Shown here one piece after another: positions 1 through 13,000 of a DNA stretch of 64,000 bases. Positions within the stretch are counted from its first letter, which is position 1. Each line of letters opens with the position of its first letter. The translations under genes were made by a program, and so were the position numbers. The DNA is from Sipunculus nudus (lineage: Eukaryota; Annelida; Sipuncula; Golfingiida; Sipunculidae), in the NCBI GenBank assembly GCA_026874595.1, contig CM049316.1, forward strand, positions 41,991,695 to 42,055,694. Reading direction: 5' to 3'. Under the pieces are notes generated by a model that searched no databases, was not told the DNA's origin, and worked only from the letters and a program-made list of their open reading frames with translations.

Positions 1-330
1 TATAGCTCTAGCCGTTTCTGAGACAGAAATTTTAGTGTGCATTTTTGGACAGATAACTAAGTTCAGCCTGCTGTAACTCGGCCAAAAATCTCCGAACTGG
101 AACCATTGGAACAAACTTGAGAGAGATGGTTCCAGGGATCATTTATGTGAAATATGGGACAATTTAGCTGGACATTTTTGGAGTAGAAGATTTTTAATGC
201 TTTTTCAGCTTTTTTTTTATAAAATCTAAGAAAATGCAGTTACAAAAAAAAAATAAACAAAAACTGATAGAGTTTTTCAGATGACTGATTATTTGCAAAA
301 AATTTGGTGATCAATCCTGCCGTTTTTGAG
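1..330. repeat. Interspersed repeat fragment (family D)
   Basis: Sequence around AACTCGGCCAAAAATC, GAACTGGAACCATT and GGAGTAGAAGATTTTTAATG recurs at about 25200-25900 and 30940-31610. No coding capacity is seen; the repeat continues past the window edge. Confidence 0.7.
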
Positions 331-429
331 TTAGCTATGGTGAACGTACACATGACGCACAGGTTCGCTAAAAAGGAGGAGTCCAGCCCATGCAGGACTA
401 ATGACATCACCTATTACCACAATAATTAC

Positions 430-950
430 CCAATGGGTCAAACGGTTCCCGAAATATAAGCCTGGATGTCTGCAGTGTAAACATAAAGTAGGTGGCGCCA
501 CCTGCCACTAACTCTAGAAAGCTATCCAAGATGTATAAAACTGCAAAATTTTAGGCAAATAAGTCAAACCACTGCCAAGATATGAGTGATTTTATCCCAC
601 TGCAGACAAACAGATGGACGCTGTGCAAAAATGGTTGCAGGTGGCATCACCATTTTTTATGTTTGTTATAAAGCTATCCAAGTGCTACAATTTTTGCAAA
701 TTTTTTTTTCTGATCGGTCACACGGTTCCTGAGATATGTGGGTAATGTGTCAAAACAGATGCACAGATGGATGCACTGGAGGGAGGAAAGGTCAGAGGTC
801 AACGCAAAAGATTTTTTGGCACCAGTTCACATGTGACCTGATAATAGTGTAAAGTTTCGGAAAAATCTGTCCAGTGGTCTCAGATATATATTCCAGAAAG
901 GAACGCGGCGACAGCAGTGGAACCCGGTCAAAAACAAAGTATCCGCAAAA
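430..950 (-). repeat. HINE-B-like repeat fragment
   Basis: Shares GGTGGCGCCACCTG, AAGCTATCCAAGATGTAT, GTCAAACCACTGC and a terminal AAAGTATCCGCAAAACTC with the elements at 3754-4634 and 57572-58753. About one and a half copies of the internal ~290-bp unit remain. Confidence 0.65.
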
Positions 951-2441
951 CTCCCAAGGGCCCAAGGGCCAAAAGCGGGTGTCCATGCTGCAAAAATTGG
1001 TCTGAAACTCTTAAAAAGATTGCGGCAGCTGAAGAGGGTCGGTTAAAACCCTCTGGACCCCTCCCCTGGATCTGCTTCTATGGTAGATGTAGAATGAATA
1101 ATATGTAAATAAATGTAATAAAGATTTCCAAGGTAAACATGCATAATTAGTAAATTAAGTGGAAAACCATGCAATGCAAATATCTTCATGAGATGCAACA
1201 AAAAGTTCTTTCTTTGTTTCATTAATGTATCATGTAACTTTGCAAACATTGTATATGTTCAACCATTTTAAACCAACAATATATAACACTGTGAGAGTAT
1301 TTTTATTTCTTAAAGTCACCTTTTGTCCCAAATGTTTCCCCAGATTGCACCATAATTGATTAATACTTTCAACAGACTCAATGATCACATAAAGTGTTGA
1401 ATCTCTGGTTTTTGGGTTCTAACAGCTTGGCATCTGTGATTTGGAAACTCAGGAACATTGGGGGGGAAAGATATTAAGAATGATGTCAGTTCCTAATCAT
1501 AAAGATGGAAAAATAATGAAAATCTCCATTGAGCAGAAATGTTAACTTAACAGTCAACAGATGCACAGAATATGACAAATATGTGGTATGATCACCCATG
1601 CCACAGCTTACAATCTTGGCATAGCTGATGGCAATTGACCTTTCCACCACAGCCAAAATGCTCCGCCCTTTTAACTTATTATTATAATGATCCCCCAAAA
1701 CGCTCCTACACATATGGACATCCATGCCAATGGTAGCGAGAGCTGATAATAACAAAATAATGACGTCACAAAGGGCGATGGCGCATGACGTCGTATTGAC
1801 TGACGTCATCAACTGGTATCACCTGACCATAATTGTTTACTATATCGCAGTCATACATGAACTGTGTTGCAATATATATTGGATTATTTGTCCCATACAA
1901 ATTATGTGCCAGGTAAGACATTAATATTATTCACTCGGTAGTTGGAGGATTTGCTCCCGCAACCTATAGCCTAGAAACTTTTTATACCGTCTCCTTCGTA
2001 TAATAAAATATCCCGGAAAACATGCCGACCTTGGTACTGCCTACTGGTTACAGACTACACGTGTTTTGTTTGACAGAGCTCTGTCATATTATGCAAAATT
2101 TCGTTTTTGTCAGATGATTGATGCTTTACAGTGTTTAAGGACACCTGATTGGTTGCTCGTTAGTCCAATGCTTATGATTATTCATTGAATGAATATGCAA
2201 TTAAGGTCATATAGAGTTCATGGATAGGTCAATTTAATACACTCTTGTAGGACAAGCTGTAGTCAGGAGGAATTTTAGTATATATTATTGACCTGGGTTT
2301 GTGAGTTAATCTAGCTAAAATAAAGGCCAGATATTGAGAGAAATGTACATAATTTGTGACTGATTACAGGTAAAAATTTGGCACTTGTTGACATGAGAAT
2401 GGTTAAATTTTATTTATATAACAAATATGGTAACAAAGTAG
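951..2441. other. Intergenic, no gene recognised
   Basis: Only short chance open frames. The only notable content is the CRE cluster at 1761-1808 and a possible splice donor (CCAGGTAAGA at 1909-1918). The region may be the 5' flank of something outside the window, but nothing identifies it. Confidence 0.5.
1761..1808. promoter_or_regulatory. Cluster of three CREB/ATF-type sites
   Basis: Palindromic TGACGTCA at 1761-1768 and 1801-1808, with TGACGTCG at 1786-1793. This is the cAMP response element consensus. Three copies in 48 bp of AT-rich DNA is unlikely by chance. No downstream gene was identified. Confidence 0.5.
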
Positions 2442-2450
2442 TGGTTGAGG

Positions 2451-2998
2451 TAGACTGGTACCCTGCTCTATTATGGCCCTCAAGCCAAGCATAGAGACAG
2501 GCGTACAACGCCATCTTCAGTACTCCCAGTTGCAACTCCTGACCTACCTGTAGACTGGTTCCAACTCCAGTCTGCACGCTCACACCGATTGTCATGGACG
2601 TTCTCGCGATCCTGGCTGGTTATCCGTGAAGATTACTTATAAAATTACTTTCTTTAGTTATTAAAAGTTTCCAAATATTGAAAATGAATTTTTGCACAAA
2701 AATTGACTGATGGATGTATAGATGATACGAATCATACGATATACTGAATACTTGATATTCCACTGTACGTGGCATTGGTTTATTATCAATATCTATTAAT
2801 CTAATCATAAATGTCACACGAAATGTACAACCAACTTTTAACAACTTCTCTGAGCAAACGAAATGCTTATTTTTATCATATACGATTCAGACTTGAGTTG
2901 GAACCAGTCTGCCGGGAGTCCTGAAGATGGCGTTGTACGCCCGTCTCTATGATTGGCCTAGAGCAGCGGTGCCATAATAGAGCGGGGGTACCAGTCTA
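2451..2998. mobile_element. Non-autonomous long-TIR element with 9-bp target duplication (Mutator-like)
   Basis: It begins TAGACTGGTACC and ends GGTACCAGTCTA. Inverted arms of about 110-120 bp (2451-2574 and 2888-2998) flank about 310 bp without coding capacity. The flanks carry a perfect 9-bp direct repeat TGGTTGAGG at 2442-2450 and 2999-3007. Long TIRs with a 9-bp duplication are typical of Mutator-like elements; the superfamily call is inference. Confidence 0.75.
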
Positions 2999-3007
2999 TG
3001 GTTGAGG

Positions 3008-3753
3008 GATCATGGAAGATTGCATCACTGTAAGAAGCCTTAACTTCTTGAAATATCTTGATAAGTTTCCACAGCCCTTATAAGAGTGGTTACTGTGCAA
3101 AACACACTAAGAACAATCTATAACGATTTATATTTGTTGTACCAAATTATAAAATTTTATGCATTTTTATATTGATTCTTGTTAGAGGACTTGATAATTA
3201 TATTGACAGTCAGCACTATCAATATTTGTATTGATTCTTGTCAGAGCCACTGATAATCACATTCATTCTTGCATGAGCCATTATCAATCATTATATTGCA
3301 CTGATCATTATACTGGTATAAACTCTACATACAAGAAACATTCATTATTACTCTCTGAAACATTAAGAAGAGAACACAAGTTTGTTGAAAATGTTGGTGA
3401 TTTATTTCAGGGAATGATTTGTTTTTGCCATCTGCCCTGAAGGCATATGATTTTACAATTACCTCACCTTACAAGGTAATACAGTGCTGATCACCTGGTG
3501 TTCCTCACAACTAGGTATATATAACGTACCCACACACAGCTTTAGTAACAAGATACCAACCCAACTATCCATGTGGTTGTGAACAAACAAGTACAGGTAC
3601 AATTACTATTTGCATTCTACAGAACATACCAATAATAAATAATTCATGATGAATTGCCCTGTAAAATAATGTATAAATCACACTAATAAACCTTAAACCA
3701 AGTCTGCAACTTTTTTACAGTATACAGGCACTGAGATAACTGTACTGGTTAAA
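3008..3753. other. Intergenic, no gene recognised
   Basis: AT-rich. 3170-3300 contains a repeated phrase (TTGATTCTTG ... AGAGCCACTGATAATCA) seen again around 44935-44995 inside POLR2C intron 4. Otherwise nothing supported. Confidence 0.5.
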
Positions 3754-4634
3754 CAAGAATATGCATAGTTGACAAGCCACTACATGTATCCGCAAAAATC
3801 AGAGGGGTACAAGGTGAAGTGAGGCATGGATTGAGTGAAAGGGGAAATAGAGTGAGATGTGTTACATATAAGCATGGATGTCTGCAACATTAACATGATT
3901 AAAGGTGGCGCCACCTGCATTTGAACAAGAAAGCTATCTAAGATGTATACACTTGCTAAAATTCAGGTTTGATCAGTCAAACCACTGCGGAGATATGAGT
4001 GATTTTAGCCCAAGACAGATGAACAAATGGACATAATGCAAAGTATGGTTGCATATAGTGCCACCAGTTTTGAGTATGATAAAGAGCTATAATCATGCAA
4101 AATTTCAGGCCAATAAGTTAACAAAGTCCTGAGATATTAGCATGGATGTCTGCAGTGTAAACATGATTATAGGTGGTGCCACCTGTCATGTAAACATGAA
4201 CTCTATCCAGGATGTATACACATGCAAAATTTAAGGTTGATAGGTCAAACAATGCAGAGATATGTGATTTTAACCTTTGTCAGAAAACCAGACGGATGTT
4301 GTGCAAAAAAGGGTTGTAGGTGGAGCCATATGTGTATGATATAAAGCTATCCAAAAGCTACAGATGTGCAATTTTTCAGCCCTATTGGTCAAACGTGTCC
4401 CAAGATATGTGGGTTTATGTGTGAAAACAGATGCACAGTTGGGCGCTGTGCAGAAAGGAAGGTTCAGAAGTCTGTCCAAAATGAGGGCGCAGCAGTTCAC
4501 ATGTGACCGGATCATAATTCCGAGTTTTTTAAAATTCCGTCCAGTGGTTACGGAGAAGTTCTCTGGAAATTTATGGGCCATGGCATCAGGCTGAAAAAAA
4601 AGTATCTGCAAAATTCTGTTTTGGCGGATACAAT
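3754..4634 (-). mobile_element. HINE-B element copy (Helitron-related, non-autonomous)
   Basis: The left end (ATAGTTGACAAGCCACTAC) matches the CTAG-bearing ends at 15257 and 57572, but here CTAG has decayed to CAAG. The right end TTTTGGCGGATACAAT is the shared 5' end read in reverse. The core holds diverged copies of the GGTGGCGCCACC unit. No transposase. Confidence 0.65.
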
Positions 4635-6915
4635 AACTGGTATACAAAATGAATTGTTATTTATTGTCCACTAAAAACAACCCTATTTACATTCCATCAC
4701 AAATGCTAATAATGGCAAGTGTCATAAAATATTTTTTTTTATCAAACAACAATTCATTATGATAACAATAGACATTAACTACATGAGGATAACTTATTTT
4801 TTTGTGGTAAACATTAAATGAAAGATTACTTGAGAAGACCAGCACTGTTTAGTGCAGGGTATACCCCTTCTGAAGTGGTCCTGATACATTTATCTGAACT
4901 CCTAGAACTAAACCACTGCTTACAAAGGCCAACTTTACATTTAGTTGAGTGGGGCTTTCCCTACAAAGAGCCAATGAGAGAGTTCTTTTCAAAATGAAAA
5001 CAGCAAATAATGTTTGGAAAAAAATCATTATTTCTCTATATTTATTCAAAAGGATAGGTCCAGGGGCCTGTTGGTAGCATTTGCTCTGTAACAGCACCCT
5101 TAAATCCTGTACATATGGCAAGGGGATCCTTAGCAAGTAGTGGCAGAAGTGGAATGATGTAACATGGCCAATGCATATGGTGTTAATGCTGGGTAAAGAA
5201 CTGCCCTAAGTATTACAGAGCATGTCTTGCAGTGCTGTAATTGGCTCCCTTGACTGTAAAATATAATGACTGGTATACAATTAAGCATAAAACCCATGTG
5301 CACAAACATATATGAATACGTGTGAAAAATTTATTCATTGATTTGGTAACTGTGTAAAATCCATAAATATCTGATAGCATATTCATGAATTAAGGATTCC
5401 TGGCAAAATTATGTAAGTCAAGCGGGGGGGGGGGGGGGGGGGGGGATATGGGCTCACTGGACCAATGTAAACTTCTGCCAGTTCACATATATATAAAAAC
5501 ATATGGATTTTTGAAACAATTTTCAAAGCATATACACACAGACAAAAATATGTGCACATGGGTGTTAAGCTTAAAGCACTGAGCCTTAAATTGATAATAC
5601 AGCCTTATCAGATAAAGCTTAACTGATCTATTCACATAACTCTTTACTGACTTAATCCAATCAGAACCAACCTTAGCTAATCTATGCAAGTGTTATTGAA
5701 ATGATCTTCTCAGATGAGGAGATGAACAGAATCAGGTTTTGCAGAACTAGATAGATTTAACAGTCACTGCTGTTGTCAGTTAAGTTAAATCTAATACCCC
5801 CTGTTGTGTACATGATCTAATCACATGCTAGTGCTGTATAAACTGTCCAATCATATTCCGACTTTGTTAGCTCGACCCTGTCAACTACCATGCAAAGCCT
5901 ATAGTGGTTGAAAAAACCTACTGAGGGAACAACGGCTTTGTCGCTGGACTCTTTAGACTTGCTGTAATGACCAAGCCTTATAAAATCCCTTAGAGTGGAC
6001 CCATAACAACTCACATTATCAATATCTGACTACATGGAACTGCTGCACCTAAAATCACTTCATCTGAGTGATTATCTTCAATGATTCATCTTGGACTACC
6101 GAAAGTGTAGTTTCTTGCAGCTGCTAGGCACATACTTGTTTTTCTGACTGGTCACTGTTCTATCTACCTGCTGTCTTAAATCACTCCCTTCATTTGCGGT
6201 AGATTATCCATTTTACACCTCTTGATCATGAAAAATTAAACATGACATTACCACCAAATTATATCAACGTAGAGCTTGGTGTGCAAATACAATATTTATT
6301 AAACAATCCATAAATATTCATTAACATTAAGAATTTTCTAGCATGTACTCTTCTGTAACAGTCCTTATGTAGACCAGTCATTCAGTACCCTATATCATAT
6401 CCAGCTCTAACAAATCATGTCACAGTGACCTACATTATTTAGGTCACAGTGACCTTGATTCACTCATGATTCCATAGGTAAAGCTACATAATATATAATT
6501 TTTTCAGACAATTTTGAAAATTTTTATTAAACTTAAACGTTTTATTTAAATTAAAACTGAACTAACCAGCAACCTTATTTTGCCAGACCAGGTGAAACAA
6601 AACATAATTACAAGACCATAATCATATATCTTGCAATGTATTTGGGGAGACATATTTTCATAGCCCTATATTGGGCCAAACTATGACTAGTATTTTACAG
6701 CAATTCACATGTCATATGATACCCAACAAAATCAGAAATAATGTAAGCGAGGGGGAACAGGCAGCATAAATGGATCAGTGAAACATTCCACGGTTTACAC
6801 CCTCTAACATTTCTGCGACAGTGACCCATCTAGAAAACTCAGCACTAATAACAGAGGACCCATCATGAGCTCTGCTTGAGTCAGTAGTATACACAGTGAC
6901 ACCCTCCAGTTTTGA
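4635..6915. other. Downstream flank and 3' UTR region of RPRD1
   Basis: No gene recognised. It includes a run of 22 G at 5424-5445. The part next to 6916 should hold the RPRD1 3' UTR. Confidence 0.5.
5424..5445 (+). repeat. Poly(G) tract, 22 nt
   Basis: Uninterrupted G run. Shorter runs occur near 8611, 11290, 53160, 54108 and 56268, and a C run near 24077. Confidence 0.9.
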
Positions 6916-7065
6916 CTACCGATCTCCAAACAAATCTCCGGCAGAGGGTAGAGGCATCAAACCTCCAGTAACGTCCGGTAATAACGTCATATCTGGCAGG
7001 CTCTGTATGTGTGATGTCAGCTCTTTCCTCACTGCGGACACTTTCTCCAGCTTCTCTTTGTATTC
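6916..7065 (-). CDS. RPRD1B: RPRD1 coding exon 7 (C-terminus and stop)
   Basis: Encodes the last 49 residues, including HIQSLPDMTLLPDVTGG and LPSAGDLFGDR, then TAG. This is almost the vertebrate C-terminus. The acceptor has a T-rich tract and CAG. Possible AATAAA signals on the minus strand lie about 370-390 nt downstream (TTTATT on plus at 6523-6528 and 6541-6546), but they are weak evidence in AT-rich DNA. Confidence 0.95.
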   Translation of the reverse strand, partial: EYKEKLEKVSAVRKELTSHIQSLPDMTLLPDVTGGLMPLPSAGDLFGDR

Positions 7066-10000
7066 CTGAAAAAAAAATGAACTATTATGAATATATCTGA
7101 TATGTTCATACTCTCTGTGACCTTCCAAGGTCATTGTTCAGGTACATTTTGCAATTCTCAATAATCACAGGCACTTACAAAGAAGCATCCCATTTATAAT
7201 TAGTTTTACTTTCACATTAAGTATCTTATGAAAATGACCCTGAGAGCAGAAATTTTCAAATTTCATTTAGTCCATCCAGTTAATAAGCAGTTAAATCTTG
7301 TGTGGACGCTACCTCCAACTGCAGGAACTTTTTTTTCAAATGTTCACAACACAGTTTAGGTTTGGTAGTTTAGAATTTACATTCATACACATGCATTAAT
7401 ACTAGTGGTGTGATAATTAATCGATTGTATCAATGATTGGTTGTTTTCTTTTAATACTGATTAAACTGATTGCATTTTTGCATAATCAATCACAAACTAT
7501 TATGTATGCACATCCAAGGAAGTCATATTTTCCTGAAAAAATATTCTTATTCTGTCAGAGAGAAGGAAAAACGATGCACAAAATAGGGAACAACATTAAA
7601 ACAGAACCTTGTGCAATGAATAAGTGTAAACAACCCTGCCATTACCTTGACCCATCAGTCATGTAAATGTTAGACCGAATTTACTCAGTCAATACATTAA
7701 GCATAATTCTATACAGTATATTTCACAGAAATATACAAATGGTACATAAAATGATTGATTAACAATCTATCATTGGTTGTATTTATCTTTCATTTACTGA
7801 ATATGATTTTACAACCGATTCCTACCAGACATGGGGCCTATTACTGATTTCAATAATAGTGCCTATTACTATTACTTTGGGTGTTTACCTATTACTATTA
7901 ACTATTATTTTAAGTGTTTTGCTAAAAGTAATAGGTGGCTATTACTATTACTTTACTCCTATTACTATTACTATTAACTATTACTGGTTCATTAAAAAAA
8001 GAAAAATACTAGGTGAACAAAAAATATTTAATCTTGAAGTATCTCAAATTGACCGCTCATTAGGCCACTCTAAATATGTTAACAACCAATAAAATAAACA
8101 AGAAATGGTGCATGAATAATTCACAACTAAATGAAGTGTCCATTGCACCTGATGAACTTAAGCTGTTGAATCCCCCAGGGGGCAACAGTGGAGTACAGAC
8201 AAAAGCTCCCCTCCCAAAATTTTTAAATATTTATTTTAAAATTTAGATTATTTTTTTTTAAATGTATGGCTACATTTAAAATTCTATAAAGTGAAACCTA
8301 TTACAGTGCATGAGTAAATATGTGCAGTACAAGAATATTGTATATATGGATAATTAGTGAGTCACTTAATTTTTATCAACAATATAAATGTCAACAATAT
8401 ATACATCATTATTATTATGAATGATATTTCATGAAAATACTGATTATTTGCATTTTCATTTAACTGATTATTTGTATTTTCATAACTTTACTAGTCTATT
8501 TCATGTACTTATGTGAGGTATACATTAATATTGCTTTTGTATATTTACCCAAAAATATAAAATTTATAGTAATTTTTAATTTTGAGTAGTTTTGGATTGA
8601 GTAATCCAGGGGGGGGGGGGCATTTGTCCTACACTTAGCAACGATCTGGTCTGAAGGTTATTCCTGCAATCCTAAAGACGCATTCAACAGGGGCTCAAGT
8701 AGGCAAGAGGGGCAAAATAAGGGTTTCTCAGGGCTCTTTCAGGGGGTTTCTCTTTTGCCTACTCATAGATACCTAGTTTATTTAGTTGCAGCAATAATCA
8801 GTGAGCCTTGGTGATGTGCAAACGTTGTCCTTATCATAAGAGTATGGTTTCCCTCATGGTATCAGGATGGGTATCTGAACATGTTACTATTCATTTTTAC
8901 CTGTTTCACATAACTGAAAATCCTTTGTAATTCAACAAAATTCAAATTGCAGCTGAATGAAGTTGCATAAATTACTTTGAAAGAAACACTATTTCAGATT
9001 ACATTTACATTTCATTTTCTGCTTGAAATCAAATGTACTTCAGCATTATAAAGGATAAGTCACTCATGTTATCCAGTTTCATTTGGGAGATGAGTCATGT
9101 TTATAAACATAAGGCAAACAAGATTTCCATGGAGTGTTCCTTTCTGACTGGTGACAATATGATTGCAAGAAATATGTCACACCAGGAAATATTGTCTCAG
9201 TTTGGGTAGGAAATAAAGTCATTAAGAATTAATCACACATTTGTGTTTAAAAAGTTAAAGTTTTAGTCACAATTTTTAGTTGGGGAAACAATCACCAGGT
9301 ATGAGTTAACCTTTGGTGTTCTGTCCGACTGGGTTCTGACCCTGGCTATCAGTTGCTTATACACAAACATCAAAGGGCATGGTTGTACTGTACTTTGATT
9401 GTAAAGAGCTATCAGTATCCAAGGAAAACACCTACAGTGATGTACCAGGGATGCAGTCATCCTGTGCTATCATTGTTAGTGAGAACATCATGGCCCAGGA
9501 TAAGCCTGTGCCACCTGTTAATGAGCATGAAAGCATTCAGGTACACCTCAGCTTGGGCCTTATCAGTCTTGCTGCTGATTTGCACTCAGACCAACACACT
9601 CTTAATTACCCCCTGGCTGGTAATAGTTTAAGTAATAGCTATTAATCTATTACTCATCTGCCTATTACTATTTCTATTACTATTATTCAACATTTTTGGA
9701 CTGCCTATTATCTATTATTGCCTTTTACTGATGAAAAGTAATTGAATTACTGCTTATTACTATTATCTATTACTATTACCCCATGTCTGATTCCTACTAC
9801 TAATAAGATATTTTTGGGACCGCAGGTGCCATAGTATCCTCAGACAATTAACCACCCCACCCCCCCAGCCTCGAAGAATAGGATCCCATCTTGAATTCAG
9901 ATGCAGAGACTGAGCCACCATGGTTTCTTATAAGTATGGGCATATTTAAGGTAAAGGTCACTCTCTAAGAAGAGGTCATGATCCAAATTTAAATATATCT

Positions 10001-13000
10001 CATTCTGTAACCCATGTCTATATACATGATATGAAAGAAATCTGTTCATTAGTTTTCAACTTATCATGCTCACAGTGCTGTGAAATGGCAATGGTGGGGA
10101 ATTACTAGTCCATCTCTGGACCCTTGTGTCCTATGTTTGACCTGATGGACTGACACGTTGTCATGTCTTAATATTTATTCGGGATAAATCATTTTTATAT
10201 GCTGGCCTGGGGGAGGGGGATGAAAGGTAGAAACACACAAAGCAATTTCAGGTGATTTTGATAATGTACAGTTTTCAGTAAGAAAAAATTCATTTCCAGT
10301 GTCATCTTACAAGATAGGAAAACAAGGGACCTATGGGTCACTGTGCTCAGCTGACGTTAACCTTGAAGGTAAAAATCTAAAATAATATCAAATGGAGATA
10401 AAGTGTAAGAGGAAGAGGTAATAAAGGCCATGGTTGGTTTATATGATTGGTTTGGATTGATGAGCAAGAAGTTGTTGCAAATAATATTTTGTGACCTGAC
10501 CATGTGTTTCCTAATGTTGAAACTGAAGCATGTGAGCAGTTTGTGAACAAATGATCTGTACAATTACCATGATCATTAGTTGGCTTTTCGATTAACTGTT
10601 GACATTTCAGTAGTTTACACATTTGTTCAATCAAATCTTTCTTTGTATAATATATATTATTAAATATATGTTTTTTTTATGAAATGTATACAGTTGAAAT
10701 ATAACTAATTAACAACATAAAACATGGCAAACAAAGCCTGATCTCAAATTCTGCTGATGCAGGAAAATAATGAACAAATGTTTGTAATAAATCCTCATTT
10801 TTTTATCACATCAATTTTTTTTAAAATTTAAGTTTATATTTCTATACATTTTCAATATAACATATATATCTGAATATAAAAGTTGATTCATAATTCTCAA
10901 TTGCATCATCATAAATCCAATCTTGTCAGATAACACCACATCATGCATGCAAATGTTTATTTATTTTTTACCACAAAAATATATCTTTTAAATCTGCAAA
11001 ACAATAAATATCTAAAAAAATACTTGATTTAGATTTCTCATTTTTTAATTGTGTCTTTATTTATCCATAATGTGCTTCATATTTTATCATAATTTAAGCA
11101 TACTGATGGGTTCCATTATGATTGGTAAATCATTTAAAAGAAAAATGATTTCTTTAAAAATGCTACATTACACAACATTGCATCTTCTGGATTACACCTT
11201 GAATTATTTTTTCAAGGAAATTTTTTGTATATCAGAGTGGAAACAGCATTACAATTAAGGAGATACAGTGAACACTTGGGTTGGGTTTGTGGGGGGGGGG
11301 GGGGGTGATTGGGGTGGTGATATGAGAATAACTGTACACCTGTCACAGCAGGGGATCTCCCCCAGTGACTGTAACAAATCAGAAACCCTGGCATAGCTGA
11401 CTTCCAGTGACCTGGAGTGGGACCCTGCATCTGTAATCTGTAATCAAAGCAAATGACTACAACAGAGCCTCAAGAAAAAAATCAATAACTAGCTTAATTT
11501 TCAAGCTTTTACTTCCAAATTTCAGATTTAAACAAATTAAATATTTATGTTTACATGCTGTGAAAATTAAATCAATGGTACTTACAGGAAAAAAATTTGC
11601 CATGGTCAAAGTTAGGTAAAATTTAACTGATTTTATTTTAAAGCTAATAACTTAAAAAATTTACAAATTCAGATCTAATTTTGGGTAAACAATTGAATCT
11701 TAATTAAACATAGTTATATACTTGGGAAAATAGACTCTAGTTTCAAAATTTTTCATGTTAAGTGAGTAAATATTTTTCCTGATTTTTTACAAAGTCCATT
11801 ATGTTTGGGCCCATAACTTAAAGAATTTATACTTAACAGACTTAATTTCTGGCATGTACATAGGAACTATATAGAAGAATATTTATGGTAAATATGAGGA
11901 AAAACAGATGAGTGATTTTGATATTAGGCAGTCCTGAAGTGTGAAAATAGGATTTTAATAAAAAATTGAGGTTTTTCCTTAATTTCTCAAAGGAACGAAG
12001 TTGCAAAGACCCAGTTTTCGGCTTGGTAGGAGATCTTGGGGACATCTAACATTATGCTGAATTTTGGATTCCTAGGTCTTACGGTTTCAAAACGTGCCAC
12101 ATATACGGACAAACGGACGGACGGCACGACAGACGGACGGACGACGGACAATGGACCACGACTATAGCTCAGATGACTTATAGTCAGCTGAGCTAAAAAT
12201 ACATTTCAAGTGTCATTTATGAGAAAGAGAGAGGGAGAGAAAGAGATAGAAATGTTACAAACACTCCAATTAATACAATATAATGAAATTGACGACATCT
12301 GTATGAGGGAAAGCAGCAAGCCTAATAGATCTTTATGGCATCGATTTCTAGGTATTTTCCTTAAAATAATGAACAGCTCCAGTCATTTCTATTATTAGGC
12401 TTTTCCTTTTGGCAATAAAGAGGTCGTGAATGCTGGATACCATCTCAAGGTCTTAGGGTCCGGCCCGATTCCAGTGAATGCAGACATACAGCAGGCTTTC
12501 ATATGCATGGAGAGTACGATTCTGTCCCACAGTGCACCGCTGTAGGTCTTCCATATTGTAAACAGGTCATGACTGCCTGTCTTAGAGGATCCGCGAGGAA
12601 AAAGAGTCAAAATATTATATATTTGAAGTAGGAAAGTACAATCAAACTTGTAGATGGTTAGTAACGGTTCTCTAGATAAGCCAGGTGCAGTTTTTGTAAG
12701 CGATTAGGCCTGTCATCTCAGCAGAGACCCCAAACCCATCGTTACATATTTTGTAACGATGGTGCTCTTATGATTTGGCAAATGTGCCATGGACCCTACG
12801 TGTCCGTCCATCAGGTCTAACATAGGGCACAAGGGTCCAGAGATGGACTAGGGTATTACAAGGTGCGAAAGCAAGAAAACAACATAAGGTGGCGTCACCT
12901 GTCTTCTGCAGAAAACAATGCTATCAAATATCTTATGTCAATTTGATTTTCGGACCAATCCATGCATCCCTCCTTGAGATATTAAAGTTAACATCATTTC

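Noticed and set aside
9353-9645. Two overlapping ~90-codon plus-strand frames
   Set aside because: Two frames are open over the same AT-poor stretch with no motif, splice logic or family resemblance, within RPRD1 intron 6.
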